Positions 1-7,212 are shown, counted from the stretch's first letter. The stretch: DNA of 8,264 bases from Bacteroidota bacterium (GCA_023415545.1 JAEZKJ010000096.1:1-8264); one strand, 5' to 3'. Notes: generated by a model from the letters alone, not told the origin. Numbers and translations are program-made.

Positions 1-167
1 TGTTGTTCATAAACGATAAATTTGTCTCGTTTAATAGTGTAAAGCAACTCAGCAAAATATATCCCGAGAAAGAAACGCAATTAAAGAAGTTCTCGAAAGA
101 ACATAAATTGGATTTCAATTATGTAGAGGATGTTCTAAAACTGATGGAGTATTGTTTTTCGATATAA
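1..167 (+). CDS. 3' end of a host gene of unknown function (partial)
   Basis: An open frame starting at base 3 runs from the window edge to TAA at 165-167 and gives about 54 C-terminal residues. They include the segments VKQLSKIYPEKETQLKKF and EDVLKLMEYCFSI: charged, lysine-rich and probably helical, with no catalytic motif visible. Similar charged C-terminal tails occur in Bacteroidota secreted or hypothetical proteins, but I do not recognise the family. The last eight codons (MEYCFSI-stop and part of the one before) lie inside the 104-bp direct repeat that recurs at 7998-8101, so this gene marks the left host junction of the island. The 5' end is outside the window. Confidence 0.6.
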   Translation, partial: LFINDKFVSFNSVKQLSKIYPEKETQLKKFSKEHKLDFNYVEDVLKLMEYCFSI

Positions 168-245
168 AACTACATATTTTTGTTTTGATATATAATTAAA
201 TAATAAGGTTGGTACATATAACAATACACTAAATAAAATATTAAA
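142..245 (+). repeat. 104-bp direct repeat, left copy
   Basis: Identical to 7998-8101 except T at 183 versus C at 8039. It contains the last codons and stop of the upstream gene, then an AT-rich intergenic stretch. A dyad, ATATAAAAC (162-170) against GTTTT-g-ATAT (182-191, one bulged G), sits right behind the stop codon and may act as a weak terminator. The right copy's single mismatch breaks this dyad. The repeat also carries a promoter-like pair (179-211). Similarity fades upstream of 142 but does not vanish: GGATGTT occurs at 128-134 and, one base closer to the repeat, at 7985-7991. Confidence 0.95.
179..211 (+). promoter_or_regulatory. Bacteroidota-type promoter candidate in left repeat
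   Basis: TTTG at 179-182, a 21-bp spacer, then TAAGGTTG at 204-211. This fits the known Bacteroidetes primary sigma pattern (-33 TTTG, 19-21 bp, -7 TAnnTTTG) with one mismatch in the -7 box. In the right copy the same sequence is well placed to drive the secreted-protein gene at 8113. In the left copy it now faces the WD40 gene at 335, so it may add read-through transcription into the island. Confidence 0.45.
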
Positions 246-265
246 TAAATTTAGCAAGAGAGTAT

Positions 266-302
266 TTACGAATATTGGATTCGTAAGCAATACGTAATTT
301 TG
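266..302 (+). promoter_or_regulatory. Shared promoter/operator element, copy a (upstream of WD40 gene)
   Basis: First of three copies of a conserved element of about 37 bp. TACGAA is at 267-272, GGAT at 277-280, CGTA at 282-285, and TACGTA at 291-296. The last part runs into TAATTTTG at 295-302, a perfect TAnnTTTG -7 box. Within it, TTACGAAT (266-273) and ATTCGTAA (279-286) form a perfect 8-bp inverted repeat with a 5-nt centre (ATTGG). Transcription would start near 307-310, giving a leader of about 25 nt before the ATG at 335. No good -33 TTTG sits at normal spacing, so the promoter is probably controlled by a bound factor. The WYL protein encoded downstream is the obvious candidate. Confidence 0.6.
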
Positions 303-334
303 CTGCGTCGTTTCAAATAACGTAAATATAAGAT

Positions 335-3154
335 ATGGAAAATTGTCTGAAGGTATACCCAAAACATGGCTTCCTCAATACAGAGTATAAAATACGCTCA
401 GATAAAGAGGATTCATTTACAATTCTTTTCAATGGACAAAAGATGTTTGAAGGAGTTGTTAAAGCTGGTGAAACAAAAGTTTTACCCAAACTCAGTGCTG
501 CCGGAGAATATATTGTTATAAGTAATCAGTCAAATGAAAGACAGAAGATTTGCGTTGAGGATGCCTTACGCTTTGGTAGTAGCGATTTGAAACATGCTTA
601 TGTATTCGATGATTATCCATACATCATTTTTGTCATGAAAGATCGTATCCACTTTTATGATCCTTTAATAGAGACATATGTATATACTGAAAACTATCTT
701 TGCCCAAATGAAATAATGCATATATCAGGTGGTAAGCTCTTATTTTCTACTAAACATTCTGACGGAATGTCTCTAAGCGTATTTAACACAGATAAACTTT
801 GTATTGAAGAGTCATTAGAAATAGGTGAATGTATAGCGCATAGTAAAGACTTTAAGATGCTGTATGTGCTTGGCAAATGCCGTTCAACTGTTAGCATTAT
901 CAAAACTGAAGATCTTTCTGTTGAAACAAAATTTCAAAATAGGAGCTCTAAATGTCAAGAATTCTACCATGTTGACAATGAAAATGGTTTGTTGTATGTT
1001 GTCGAAGATAACTATATCTATGTAATAGGTATAGAAACTGGTTATGCCCAAAAGTTTGAGATGAACGACAATGTCATAGGTGTAACAAATTCAGGGTATC
1101 TTATCACATTTAAATCTTCTCGATATGAGTATATTGATTTGAAATCAAGTTCTTTGAAAAAAGGAGAATTTAAATACACCCCTATAATAACAGACTTTAA
1201 TATTAACGGTTTTGCCATTGTTAATTCTGTATGGTCAAATCGTTTTGATAGGTCAAAAATTAAAGAGAAATATTCTGCTATGAGTGAAGAATTTGCTCAA
1301 GAGTGTAGAACAGAAATAGCAAAAGGAGATGATTCAAAAGACTTTTCGAAAGAGATAACGTTCGATCGAATGAGTCAGAATGTTAGTTTCTACCCAACAC
1401 CAAGCGGAGTCTATATAATTGAATGCCAAGAAAGAATATACGCGGACAAAATGACTTATTACAAACAGTCAGATCGTGTCTCAATTCCATTTTATATTTA
1501 TAGAGAAAGGCTTATATGGATCTCAAATAAAGGTTATAAAACAAGTTATAGTAGTGGCGAAAATGCTTCGCCATGCTTGGACGACTTAATAATTAAAAAT
1601 GAACTTGCACTTTTTAAGGCCAATTCATCGTTATATCTCATGCTGAGAAATGGCGAGGTGGTTTCTTCTTTCACCAACAAAAATGATGCTGTTGACTTTA
1701 GTCTTTCTAAAAAGTTACAGATTCCTGTAATCATAGATGGTTCCGAAATCTCGAATTGCAGAATTGTATGCAGATCAGAAAAGAAACTGGTCTGTAAGAA
1801 TAACAATGTGTTTACTTATTATGAATTATCAAATTCAGAATGGCAAGAAATTAAGACCATAAGCATTGAGGAGGAAAAGCATACTAAAGCTAAAATGTCT
1901 TCTGATGGCAAGTATTTGGTTTATTCAAAAGGTGGCAACAAGTATGCTTTATATAATATACTCGAGCAGAAAGAAGAAACTGTTTTAACTGGTAACTTTG
2001 TGGATTTCGATAAAACAGGCAACTTATTATTTATGGAGGATGCTGATGGAAGACGTGTAGATGGTCGTAAATTGAGAATTTATAACCCTATAACCTTTCA
2101 GTGGGAAAAGTCGAATGCACAATATTATACCTTCATCAGTCCAGATGGCAAGTTATATGCAAAGACGGGTCTAAAGTCTCGCTATTTCAACAGACTCACA
2201 AAGGAAGAAATAACTAGGGATGATTTCCTTAGATTGAAGAACGAGTACGACTCTTCTTTCACTGTTAATTATACAGAAGAACAGAAAGCAGAGATTGAAG
2301 ACAAAAGGAAATCACTTGTAACTAAATATATAGATTACTTTGAATCATATTCTAGTGAGAACAAACGTGCAAAGGTGTGGATAGACAATATCCAGAAAAG
2401 TGTTTTTCCTGAATTTAGCGCATTATTCCTAGATGTTAAACGCTATGTTGTTATTGGCGTAGTAGATGCAGTACATGAACTAGACATTGAGTTGAATACA
2501 ACATTGTCATTCTTGAATTACGTTGCATTCTCATATGACAATAAATATATAGGAATTGTAGGTAAACCTGAAAATAAAGGTTATCTGAAACTTGTAAAGA
2601 TTAACTATAACGAGAGAACTAATTCATTATCGCTCGAACGTGAAATCTGCGATACAGAGATTGCCAGATGGGCAACCTGGATATGTGCATTTACAAAGAA
2701 AGGATTATTTGGTACATACGATAGCGCACCTGATTTATACCTCATAGAGCTGAATGACTTTGAAAAATTCAACCAAGATAATGCAAACGACTTTAATTTT
2801 ATTAAGAATAACTTCCGAATAGAAGGTCGTTCGTTGTTGTGCTTTAGTCCATCTGGTAAACTCATGGCTTTATCAAATCAAGGATATGAAGCAAAGTCAC
2901 ATGGCGGAATGGGACATGTTCCATCTAATGATGTGTATATATATGATACTGAAACTCGTAAACTGCAATCACATTGGCAAGACCAAGGTGACAGTATCGC
3001 ATTCAAAAATGTAGCAAACGCTGGTTTCTCAATTGATGAATCAAAGTTGATGACAGTCAGTGTTGATGGTGTTATCGTTGTAAGAAACATCAATGAGGAA
3101 GTAAACAATGAAGGAAAGGATATTCCTGATTATCCATTCGCTATAGCATCTTAA
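335..3154 (+). CDS. WD40-like beta-propeller protein, 939 aa
   Basis: Large protein, probably cytoplasmic: no signal peptide and no membrane segment. Residues 1 to about 75 look like a small beta-sandwich domain. The rest is rich in short beta strands and shows WD40/propeller-type blade signatures: SSDGKYLVYS near residue 521, SPDGKLYA near 600, FSYDNKYIGIV near 731, FSPSGKLMALS near 836 followed by DVYIYDTETRKLQSHW, and FSIDESKLMTVSVDGVIVVRNI near 898. A charged helical insertion (about residues 640-700) splits the propeller. Such proteins are interaction platforms, and I see no enzyme motif. It is the first gene of a unit with the WYL regulator 6 nt downstream and has promoter element copy a just upstream. 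Within a defence island it could be a sensor or scaffold, but that is inference. The WD40-like fold is fairly sure; the function is unknown. Confidence 0.72.
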   Translation: MENCLKVYPKHGFLNTEYKIRSDKEDSFTILFNGQKMFEGVVKAGETKVLPKLSAAGEYIVISNQSNERQKICVEDALRFGSSDLKHAYVFDDYPYIIFVMKDRIHFYDPLIETYVYTENYLCPNEIMHISGGKLLFSTKHSDGMSLSVFNTDKLCIEESLEIGECIAHSKDFKMLYVLGKCRSTVSIIKTEDLSVETKFQNRSSKCQEFYHVDNENGLLYVVEDNYIYVIGIETGYAQKFEMNDNVIGVTNSGYLITFKSSRYEYIDLKSSSLKKGEFKYTPIITDFNINGFAIVNSVWSNRFDRSKIKEKYSAMSEEFAQECRTEIAKGDDSKDFSKEITFDRMSQNVSFYPTPSGVYIIECQERIYADKMTYYKQSDRVSIPFYIYRERLIWISNKGYKTSYSSGENASPCLDDLIIKNELALFKANSSLYLMLRNGEVVSSFTNKNDAVDFSLSKKLQIPVIIDGSEISNCRIVCRSEKKLVCKNNNVFTYYELSNSEWQEIKTISIEEEKHTKAKMSSDGKYLVYSKGGNKYALYNILEQKEETVLTGNFVDFDKTGNLLFMEDADGRRVDGRKLRIYNPITFQWEKSNAQYYTFISPDGKLYAKTGLKSRYFNRLTKEEITRDDFLRLKNEYDSSFTVNYTEEQKAEIEDKRKSLVTKYIDYFESYSSENKRAKVWIDNIQKSVFPEFSALFLDVKRYVVIGVVDAVHELDIELNTTLSFLNYVAFSYDNKYIGIVGKPENKGYLKLVKINYNERTNSLSLEREICDTEIARWATWICAFTKKGLFGTYDSAPDLYLIELNDFEKFNQDNANDFNFIKNNFRIEGRSLLCFSPSGKLMALSNQGYEAKSHGGMGHVPSNDVYIYDTETRKLQSHWQDQGDSIAFKNVANAGFSIDESKLMTVSVDGVIVVRNINEEVNNEGKDIPDYPFAIAS

Positions 3155-3160
3155 AGCGTT

Positions 3161-4276
3161 ATGCCAGCAAATAAAAATGCAATGACAAGATATAAGATAC
3201 TTGACGAATTGCTCAGCAGTCGTTATCATAATTACTCCCTTGATGACCTCACCGAGGAAGTTAGTAATCGTTTGTCTGATATGTATCCAAATACAAATGG
3301 TGTAGTTCGTCGCACCATTGAGAAAGATATATATTATCTTGAATATGAAGGTCCCTTCCTAATTGAGATCGAACGATATTCTGTTCCAAGTTATAGCAGG
3401 GAAAAGCAAAAATCGTACATGAAACAATGTCTTCGATATGCTCGACCATCTTTTTCTATATTTAACAAAGAAATGACTAGTGATGAAGAGTATCTGCTTT
3501 CGGAAGCACTTTCATTGTTAGGTCAGTTTGATGGTTTACCAAATCTTGATGCATTGGAAGGTCTTCGTTGTGGTTTGGGTATTAACAAATGTGAACGTCA
3601 AATCATATCATTTACAAAAAACCCATTAGAAAATTCAAGTTTATTGGGCGAACTATTCACAGCTGCATCGCAGAAACAGGTTGTTGAATTGCATTACCAT
3701 AAGTTTTCTTCTCCAAAGCAAGTGTTGATCGTTAATCTTCATCCATACCTTTTAAAGGAGTACAATAGACGATGGTATCTATTTGCTGCTGCAGAAGATG
3801 ATGAAAAGATGCTATGCTTTGGACTTGACAGAATTGACAAGGTTGTTCCTCTGATGTCCCACAAGTATGTTGAATACAATGGTGACTTGAATGAACGATT
3901 TGAAGACATTATCGGTGTTACTTTGTTTGAAGACAGTCCATTGTTTCAGATAATATTCTGGGTGAGCGACAACTCAAAAGATTATGTTGCAACTAAACCA
4001 ATTCATGAATCTCAGCGCCGTATTTCTGGTGATGTAGCAAAAAAACTACAGAATGATTATTCTCAGTTATCAGGCGGAAACTTCTTTCGAATTGATTGCA
4101 AGTACAATTATGAATTGATTTATGAACTCACATCCTTTGGGAAAGATCTTCTTGTGTTAGAACCATCATTTATACAAGATAGGATTTGGGAAAGAATTTC
4201 ATCAATGAATGATGATTATTCAAAATTACGAACAAAGGATACGTATGTGGTTCGTACCTTTACACCATCAAATTAA
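3161..4276 (+). CDS. WYL-domain transcriptional regulator, 371 aa
   Basis: The N-terminal region (residues 8-62) resembles a winged helix-turn-helix: RYKILDELLSS, then SLDDLTEEVSNRL and RTIEKDIYYLE, the pattern of DeoR/YafY-type regulators. The WYL domain spans about residues 160-235, with HPYLLKEYNRRWYLFA (194-209, W205-Y206-L207) and FGLDRIDKV (220-228). A WCX-like C-terminal domain follows (about 260-346, ending in FGKDLLVLEPSFI). WYL proteins bind nucleotide or nucleic-acid ligands and often repress defence operons (BrxR and CapW are the known precedents). The start is chosen at the ATG 6 nt after the WD40 stop; Met8 is an alternative. It is probably co-transcribed with the WD40 gene. The last codons contain promoter element copy b. 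I infer that it binds the three TACGAA/CGTA elements. Confidence 0.88.
   Translation: MPANKNAMTRYKILDELLSSRYHNYSLDDLTEEVSNRLSDMYPNTNGVVRRTIEKDIYYLEYEGPFLIEIERYSVPSYSREKQKSYMKQCLRYARPSFSIFNKEMTSDEEYLLSEALSLLGQFDGLPNLDALEGLRCGLGINKCERQIISFTKNPLENSSLLGELFTAASQKQVVELHYHKFSSPKQVLIVNLHPYLLKEYNRRWYLFAAAEDDEKMLCFGLDRIDKVVPLMSHKYVEYNGDLNERFEDIIGVTLFEDSPLFQIIFWVSDNSKDYVATKPIHESQRRISGDVAKKLQNDYSQLSGGNFFRIDCKYNYELIYELTSFGKDLLVLEPSFIQDRIWERISSMNDDYSKLRTKDTYVVRTFTPSN
4226..4262 (+). promoter_or_regulatory. Shared promoter/operator element, copy b (inside WYL 3' end)
   Basis: Second copy: TACGAA at 4227-4232, GGAT at 4237-4240, CGTA at 4242-4245, TTCGTA at 4251-4256 and a -7-like TACCTTTA at 4255-4262 (five of six defined bases of TAnnTTTG). 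It lies inside the last codons of the WYL gene and ends 26 nt before the ATG of the small acidic ORF. It could therefore give that ORF its own regulated promoter. Against copy c the half-site spacing is identical (24 bp between TACGAA and TTCGTA) and the 34 core bases share 26 identities. Confidence 0.5.
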
Positions 4277-4288
4277 AGATTAACACTT

Positions 4289-4456
4289 ATGCAGAAAGAA
4301 GAAGAAAGGAATTATCGTTCCTATTATGATGAGGTAGAAGAAGAATCACATGATTACTTCGATATAAACGATTGTTATGATTTCGAAGGTAATTTCGATT
4401 ACGACAAACTGGAAGATGCCATTATGGATGGTGAATACGTTCCAGAGGACTGGTAG
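4289..4456 (+). CDS. Small very acidic protein, 55 aa
   Basis: ATG at 4289-4291 follows the WYL stop by 12 nt, and TAG is at 4454-4456. The product starts MQKEEERNYRSYYDEVEEE and ends DKLEDAIMDGEYVPEDW. I count 21 Asp/Glu against 4 Lys/Arg in 55 residues, with many Tyr and Phe, so it is strongly negatively charged. There is no signal peptide or membrane segment. Intact frame, same strand, short spacing and biased composition argue for a real gene. I do not recognise the family. Proteins of this size and charge can mimic DNA or neutralise a nucleic-acid-binding partner, so an inhibitor, antitoxin or anti-regulator role is conceivable but unproven. It sits between element copies b and c. Confidence 0.65.
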   Translation: MQKEEERNYRSYYDEVEEESHDYFDINDCYDFEGNFDYDKLEDAIMDGEYVPEDW

Positions 4457-4482
4457 AGCTAAAATTATAAGAACACAAGCAG

Positions 4483-4519
4483 CTACGAACAATGGATTCA
4501 TAATCAATTCGTACCTTAG
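4483..4519 (+). promoter_or_regulatory. Shared promoter/operator element, copy c (upstream of retron RNA)
   Basis: Third copy: TACGAA at 4484-4489, GGAT at 4494-4497, TTCGTA at 4508-4513 and a -7-like TACCTTAG at 4512-4519. GCAGC at 4479-4483 and GCTGC at 4519-4523 add an outer dyad, so the whole forms an interrupted palindrome. A start near 4525 would place the 5' end about 30 nt before the a1 arm of the retron RNA, so this is the best promoter candidate for the ncRNA and the RT operon. The rest of 4457-4482 holds nothing I can identify. Confidence 0.55.
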
Positions 4520-4531
4520 CTGCAGAAAAAT

Positions 4532-4548
4532 AAAAAACAGCGTTTTTT
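4532..4548 (+). terminator. AT-rich hairpin, possible terminator or 5' cap of the ncRNA
   Basis: AAAAAAC (4532-4538), loop AGC, GTTTTTT (4542-4548): a perfect 7-bp stem ending in a T-run. It could end transcription from the upstream WD40/WYL/acidic unit, or fold at the 5' end of the retron transcript if copy c is the promoter. The stem has only one G-C pair, so termination would be weak. Confidence 0.35.
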
Positions 4549-4554
4549 GACAAA

Positions 4555-4757
4555 TTTGGATTACTGAAGTTAAATATTGAACCTTGTCTTGCGTATTCGC
4601 AAGATGTCTTCATACCTTTCGAGGCTTGAAGATGACAACGTTAGGTCGTTATCGTATTACTTGGCAACTATGTTGCTTTAATATTTAATATTGACAATAC
4701 GATTTTTATTTATATTTTATTTTATATACATAAAGAATAGACATTTCAGAATCCAGA
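4555..4757 (+). ncRNA. Retron msr-msd non-coding RNA (template for msDNA)
   Basis: This lies directly upstream of the RT, the usual msr-msd position, in a 334-bp stretch without genes. The outer arms pair: 4555-4562 with 4750-4757 (TTTGGATT/AATCCAGA, one G-U) and, after a bulged A4563, CTGAAGT (4564-4570) with ATTTCAG (4743-4749). That is 15 pairs in all, as expected for a1/a2. Inside are msr-like hairpins: TCTTGCG-TATT-CGCAAG(A) at 4587-4604, and TCTTCA/TGAAGA at 4607-4632 capped by CCT-TTCG-AGG. A probable msd stem follows, ATCGTATT (4651-4658) with AATACGAT (4696-4703), containing the hairpin GCAAC-TAT-GTTGC (4664-4676). 4704-4742 is extremely AT-rich. The branching G is not resolved (G4579 is one option). 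The exact msr/msd border is unknown. Confidence 0.75.
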
Positions 4758-4790
4758 AGAGTCAAAAACCGCATTTATTTTTAAAAGTAA

Positions 4791-6290
4791 ATGGACAAGA
4801 ATCAGATTGCAATAGTAGCACATAAAATGGAGAATAAAGAAGATCTCCTCAACTTACTCAACCATATCAAGCATGAAAATATGACAGCGATGGGCTTTGC
4901 TGATAAATACCATCCATTTACTATGCATCACATTAATTACTTCTGCAATCCCAACAACGGATTTCATCGCTATCGCCAGTTTAAAATTAATAAGAGAACT
5001 GGCGGATTCCGCCAAATAACTGCACCTAGAAAAAAGAGTTTTATGCTCATCCTTAAGTATGTTAATGAAATTCTTAAATCGATATATTCGCCATCAGATT
5101 ATGCGATGGGGTTCACAGAAGGACGTTCGGTTGTCACTAATGCAGAAATACACAAGGGACAATTGTATGTATTCAATACTGACCTCAAAGATTTTTTTCC
5201 AAGTATAGTTCAGGCTCGTGTTTGGAAACGATTGCAGATTGAGCCATTTAACTTTCCCCAACCAGTAGCAAACATTCTCGCCGGTCTTTGCTCTATGAAG
5301 GACACACGAAAGATGGAAGATGGTACAATGAAAGACTTCTATGTTCTTCCTCAAGGGGCTCCAACTTCTCCAATCATAACTAATATGATATGTGAAAAAT
5401 TAGATCGTCGACTCGCAGGTCTGGCACGACGTTTTGGCTTACATTTCACAAGATATGCAGATGATATTACTTTCTCTTCTATGCACAACGTATATCAAGA
5501 AAATAGTGAGTTTCGTAAAGAACTCTTTCGTATAATTAACGAACAAGGTTTTACGTTGAATGAAAAGAAAACTCGTCTTCAAAAACTGGGAGGTCGCCAA
5601 GAAGTTACTGGCATTATAGTTAGTAAAAAGTTAAATGTGTCTCAAAAGTATGTTCGTGATATACGAAATATACTTTATATTTGGGATAAGTACGGATATA
5701 ATTCAGCCTATACTAAATTCTTTCCTATCTATAAGGAAGAAAAGGGGCATATCAAGAAAGGCAATCCAGATCTAATTAATGTGTTGGATGGAAAACTTAT
5801 GTACCTTAAAATGGTAAAAGGCGAAGAAGATTCTGTATATATTCGTTTACATACAAAGTTCCTTGAATTAGTAGAAGGTACCAAGGATCCTAAAAAGACA
5901 AATTTCTATGGAATTACATATGTAGAAACGACTCCACTGAAAGAATTTGAAAATATCAACTCGACACAATTAGTTTTTGAAACAAAGACAATAACGGATG
6001 TTAGTACAGGTAATTCTGACAATCCTGATTCACCTATTGAAACTGTTACAAAGATTGTCAGAGCTGCACATTTCTTACTTAAGGGCAAGAAGACATATGT
6101 TACTATAAATAAGTCTATTAAGTCGGAAGAAGATTCCGATAAGAGTAAAATGGCGATTTCAAGTTGTAGAGACAAAGACAACAAACCGTTTTGGTTGGTA
6201 CATAGTATAGATAAGGTTACTGTACCACCACCTCCTACTATAAACATTGACAAGCTAAACGCTGATTTAGACTCATTATTAACTATATGA
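4791..6290 (+). CDS. Retron reverse transcriptase with C-terminal extension, 499 aa
   Basis: This is an RNA-directed DNA polymerase that makes branched msDNA from the adjacent ncRNA. Visible motifs: YRQFKINKRTGGFRQITAP (61-79, fingers), the retron NAxxH signature NAEIH (117-121), catalytic Asp131 in FNTDLKDFFPSI, LPQGAPTSP (186-194), catalytic YADD (222-225) and the retron VTG triplet (272-274) with the thumb to about residue 360. All three catalytic Asp residues are present, so it should be active. Retron RTs are usually about 300-350 residues. Here about 135 extra residues follow (about 365-499), beta-rich in appearance with a PPPP run at 479-482 and no recognised domain. The start is the ATG after an A-rich stretch (TAAAAGTAAATG). 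The HEPN gene begins 1 nt after the stop, so the two are translationally linked. I cannot assign the retron type with confidence. Confidence 0.93.
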   Translation: MDKNQIAIVAHKMENKEDLLNLLNHIKHENMTAMGFADKYHPFTMHHINYFCNPNNGFHRYRQFKINKRTGGFRQITAPRKKSFMLILKYVNEILKSIYSPSDYAMGFTEGRSVVTNAEIHKGQLYVFNTDLKDFFPSIVQARVWKRLQIEPFNFPQPVANILAGLCSMKDTRKMEDGTMKDFYVLPQGAPTSPIITNMICEKLDRRLAGLARRFGLHFTRYADDITFSSMHNVYQENSEFRKELFRIINEQGFTLNEKKTRLQKLGGRQEVTGIIVSKKLNVSQKYVRDIRNILYIWDKYGYNSAYTKFFPIYKEEKGHIKKGNPDLINVLDGKLMYLKMVKGEEDSVYIRLHTKFLELVEGTKDPKKTNFYGITYVETTPLKEFENINSTQLVFETKTITDVSTGNSDNPDSPIETVTKIVRAAHFLLKGKKTYVTINKSIKSEEDSDKSKMAISSCRDKDNKPFWLVHSIDKVTVPPPPTINIDKLNADLDSLLTI

Positions 6291-6291
6291 T

Positions 6292-7212
6292 ATGGATTAC
6301 AAATTAAAATTGACACTCCAAAAAATAAAAGCTCTTACCTCGCAAAATAAAGAATTTGCAGAAGAGTTAGTAAAGATGTTAATTATTTCAACATCTAATC
6401 AATCTGTAGCTATACCTAATGAGGTAACTGATGACGTCGCAGCAATTAGAGAAGCTCTGGAAATAAGAGCTAAAAAGAGTATATCCTATGATTTTGTTAA
6501 AGAGCTACGACTTCGTGATCAGCTTATAATTGATAATTTACGAATGGAAAATGCTGCATTGGACTTAATGAAAGATGAGCATGAAAGATTCTATATCTTT
6601 TGTATCAATGCATTCTATCAGCTGGAGAACATCATAAATTACTACTTTTATATAACATACCCAAACATAAAAGATCTTCTAGCTCAAATAGAGGATGCTA
6701 CTTCTACAGAACCAAGTGAAGATTTTAGATTTAGATGTAAAGGTTATGAAAAAAATGTAGGTGACATACCTATTGCACATAAAATAAATGCTGTGTGCAA
6801 TGTACTTTTCCCAAACGATGTTTTTAAGGTTACACTGGGAACCTTAAGACAAGTAAGAAATGAGGGTGAGCATCGCTGTATGATAGTTCAAAATGAGAAG
6901 AATAAAACATCTAACCTTCATCAATTCTTTAAATTTAACTCATTCAATAGTATTCGCATTGACTTGATTAAAATTGTAACAGCGATTAAGCAAAATATAG
7001 GAAAACCTGCAATCCGAGAACTGATTGAAAAAACAGGGGTTATTTCATCCATAATGCCAAGCGCATGCTTTGTTAAGTTTGATGATAATACAGAAGCTAT
7101 TCCTGCAAATTTATTTCATAAAATCAAGTCTGTTAGCAAAGACGATTGTGTAGTGATGTATTTGCAAAATGGAAAAATCGTTGATATAAAGAAAAAAGAC
7201 GATGACAAATAA
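6292..7212 (+). CDS. HEPN-like protein, probable RNase effector, 306 aa
   Basis: The key motif is RNEGEH (R189 to H194), matching the RNxxxH active site of HEPN ribonucleases. It lies in a helical region preceded by FYIFCINAFYQLENIINYYFY (100-120), typical of the first HEPN helices. Residues 1 to about 95 are charged and helical, possibly a coiled coil. Residues about 256-301 (ACFVKFDDNTEAIP, then DDCVVMYLQNGKIVDI) look like a small beta barrel of cold-shock/OB or SH3 type, which could bind nucleic acid. HEPN proteins are common toxins in abortive infection, and AbiA pairs an RT with a HEPN domain. Tight linkage to the RT (1-nt gap) suggests this is the retron effector, held in check by msDNA-RT. 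The HEPN assignment rests on one motif and helix pattern; the effector role is inference. Confidence 0.62.
   Translation: MDYKLKLTLQKIKALTSQNKEFAEELVKMLIISTSNQSVAIPNEVTDDVAAIREALEIRAKKSISYDFVKELRLRDQLIIDNLRMENAALDLMKDEHERFYIFCINAFYQLENIINYYFYITYPNIKDLLAQIEDATSTEPSEDFRFRCKGYEKNVGDIPIAHKINAVCNVLFPNDVFKVTLGTLRQVRNEGEHRCMIVQNEKNKTSNLHQFFKFNSFNSIRIDLIKIVTAIKQNIGKPAIRELIEKTGVISSIMPSACFVKFDDNTEAIPANLFHKIKSVSKDDCVVMYLQNGKIVDIKKKDDDK

Noticed and set aside
135..3229. Several minus-strand open frames of 60-90 codons opposite the WD40 gene and the left intergenic region
   Set aside because: They lie antisense to a long, clearly coding frame or in AT-rich repeat DNA, have no recognisable domains and no promoter context.
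4546..4579. TTTG, 21-bp spacer, TAAATATTG as a promoter
   Set aside because: It would start transcription inside the retron RNA and drop the a1 arm, which pairs well with a2. Element copy c is better placed.
5883..6290. RT C-terminal extension as a DUF3800 or protease fusion as in some retron types
   Set aside because: I see no DES-type motif, no catalytic triad and no other signature of those domains.
5906..6316. 136-codon minus-strand frame opposite the RT 3' end
   Set aside because: It is a complementary shadow of the RT extension codons, with biased hydrophobic composition and no supporting context.
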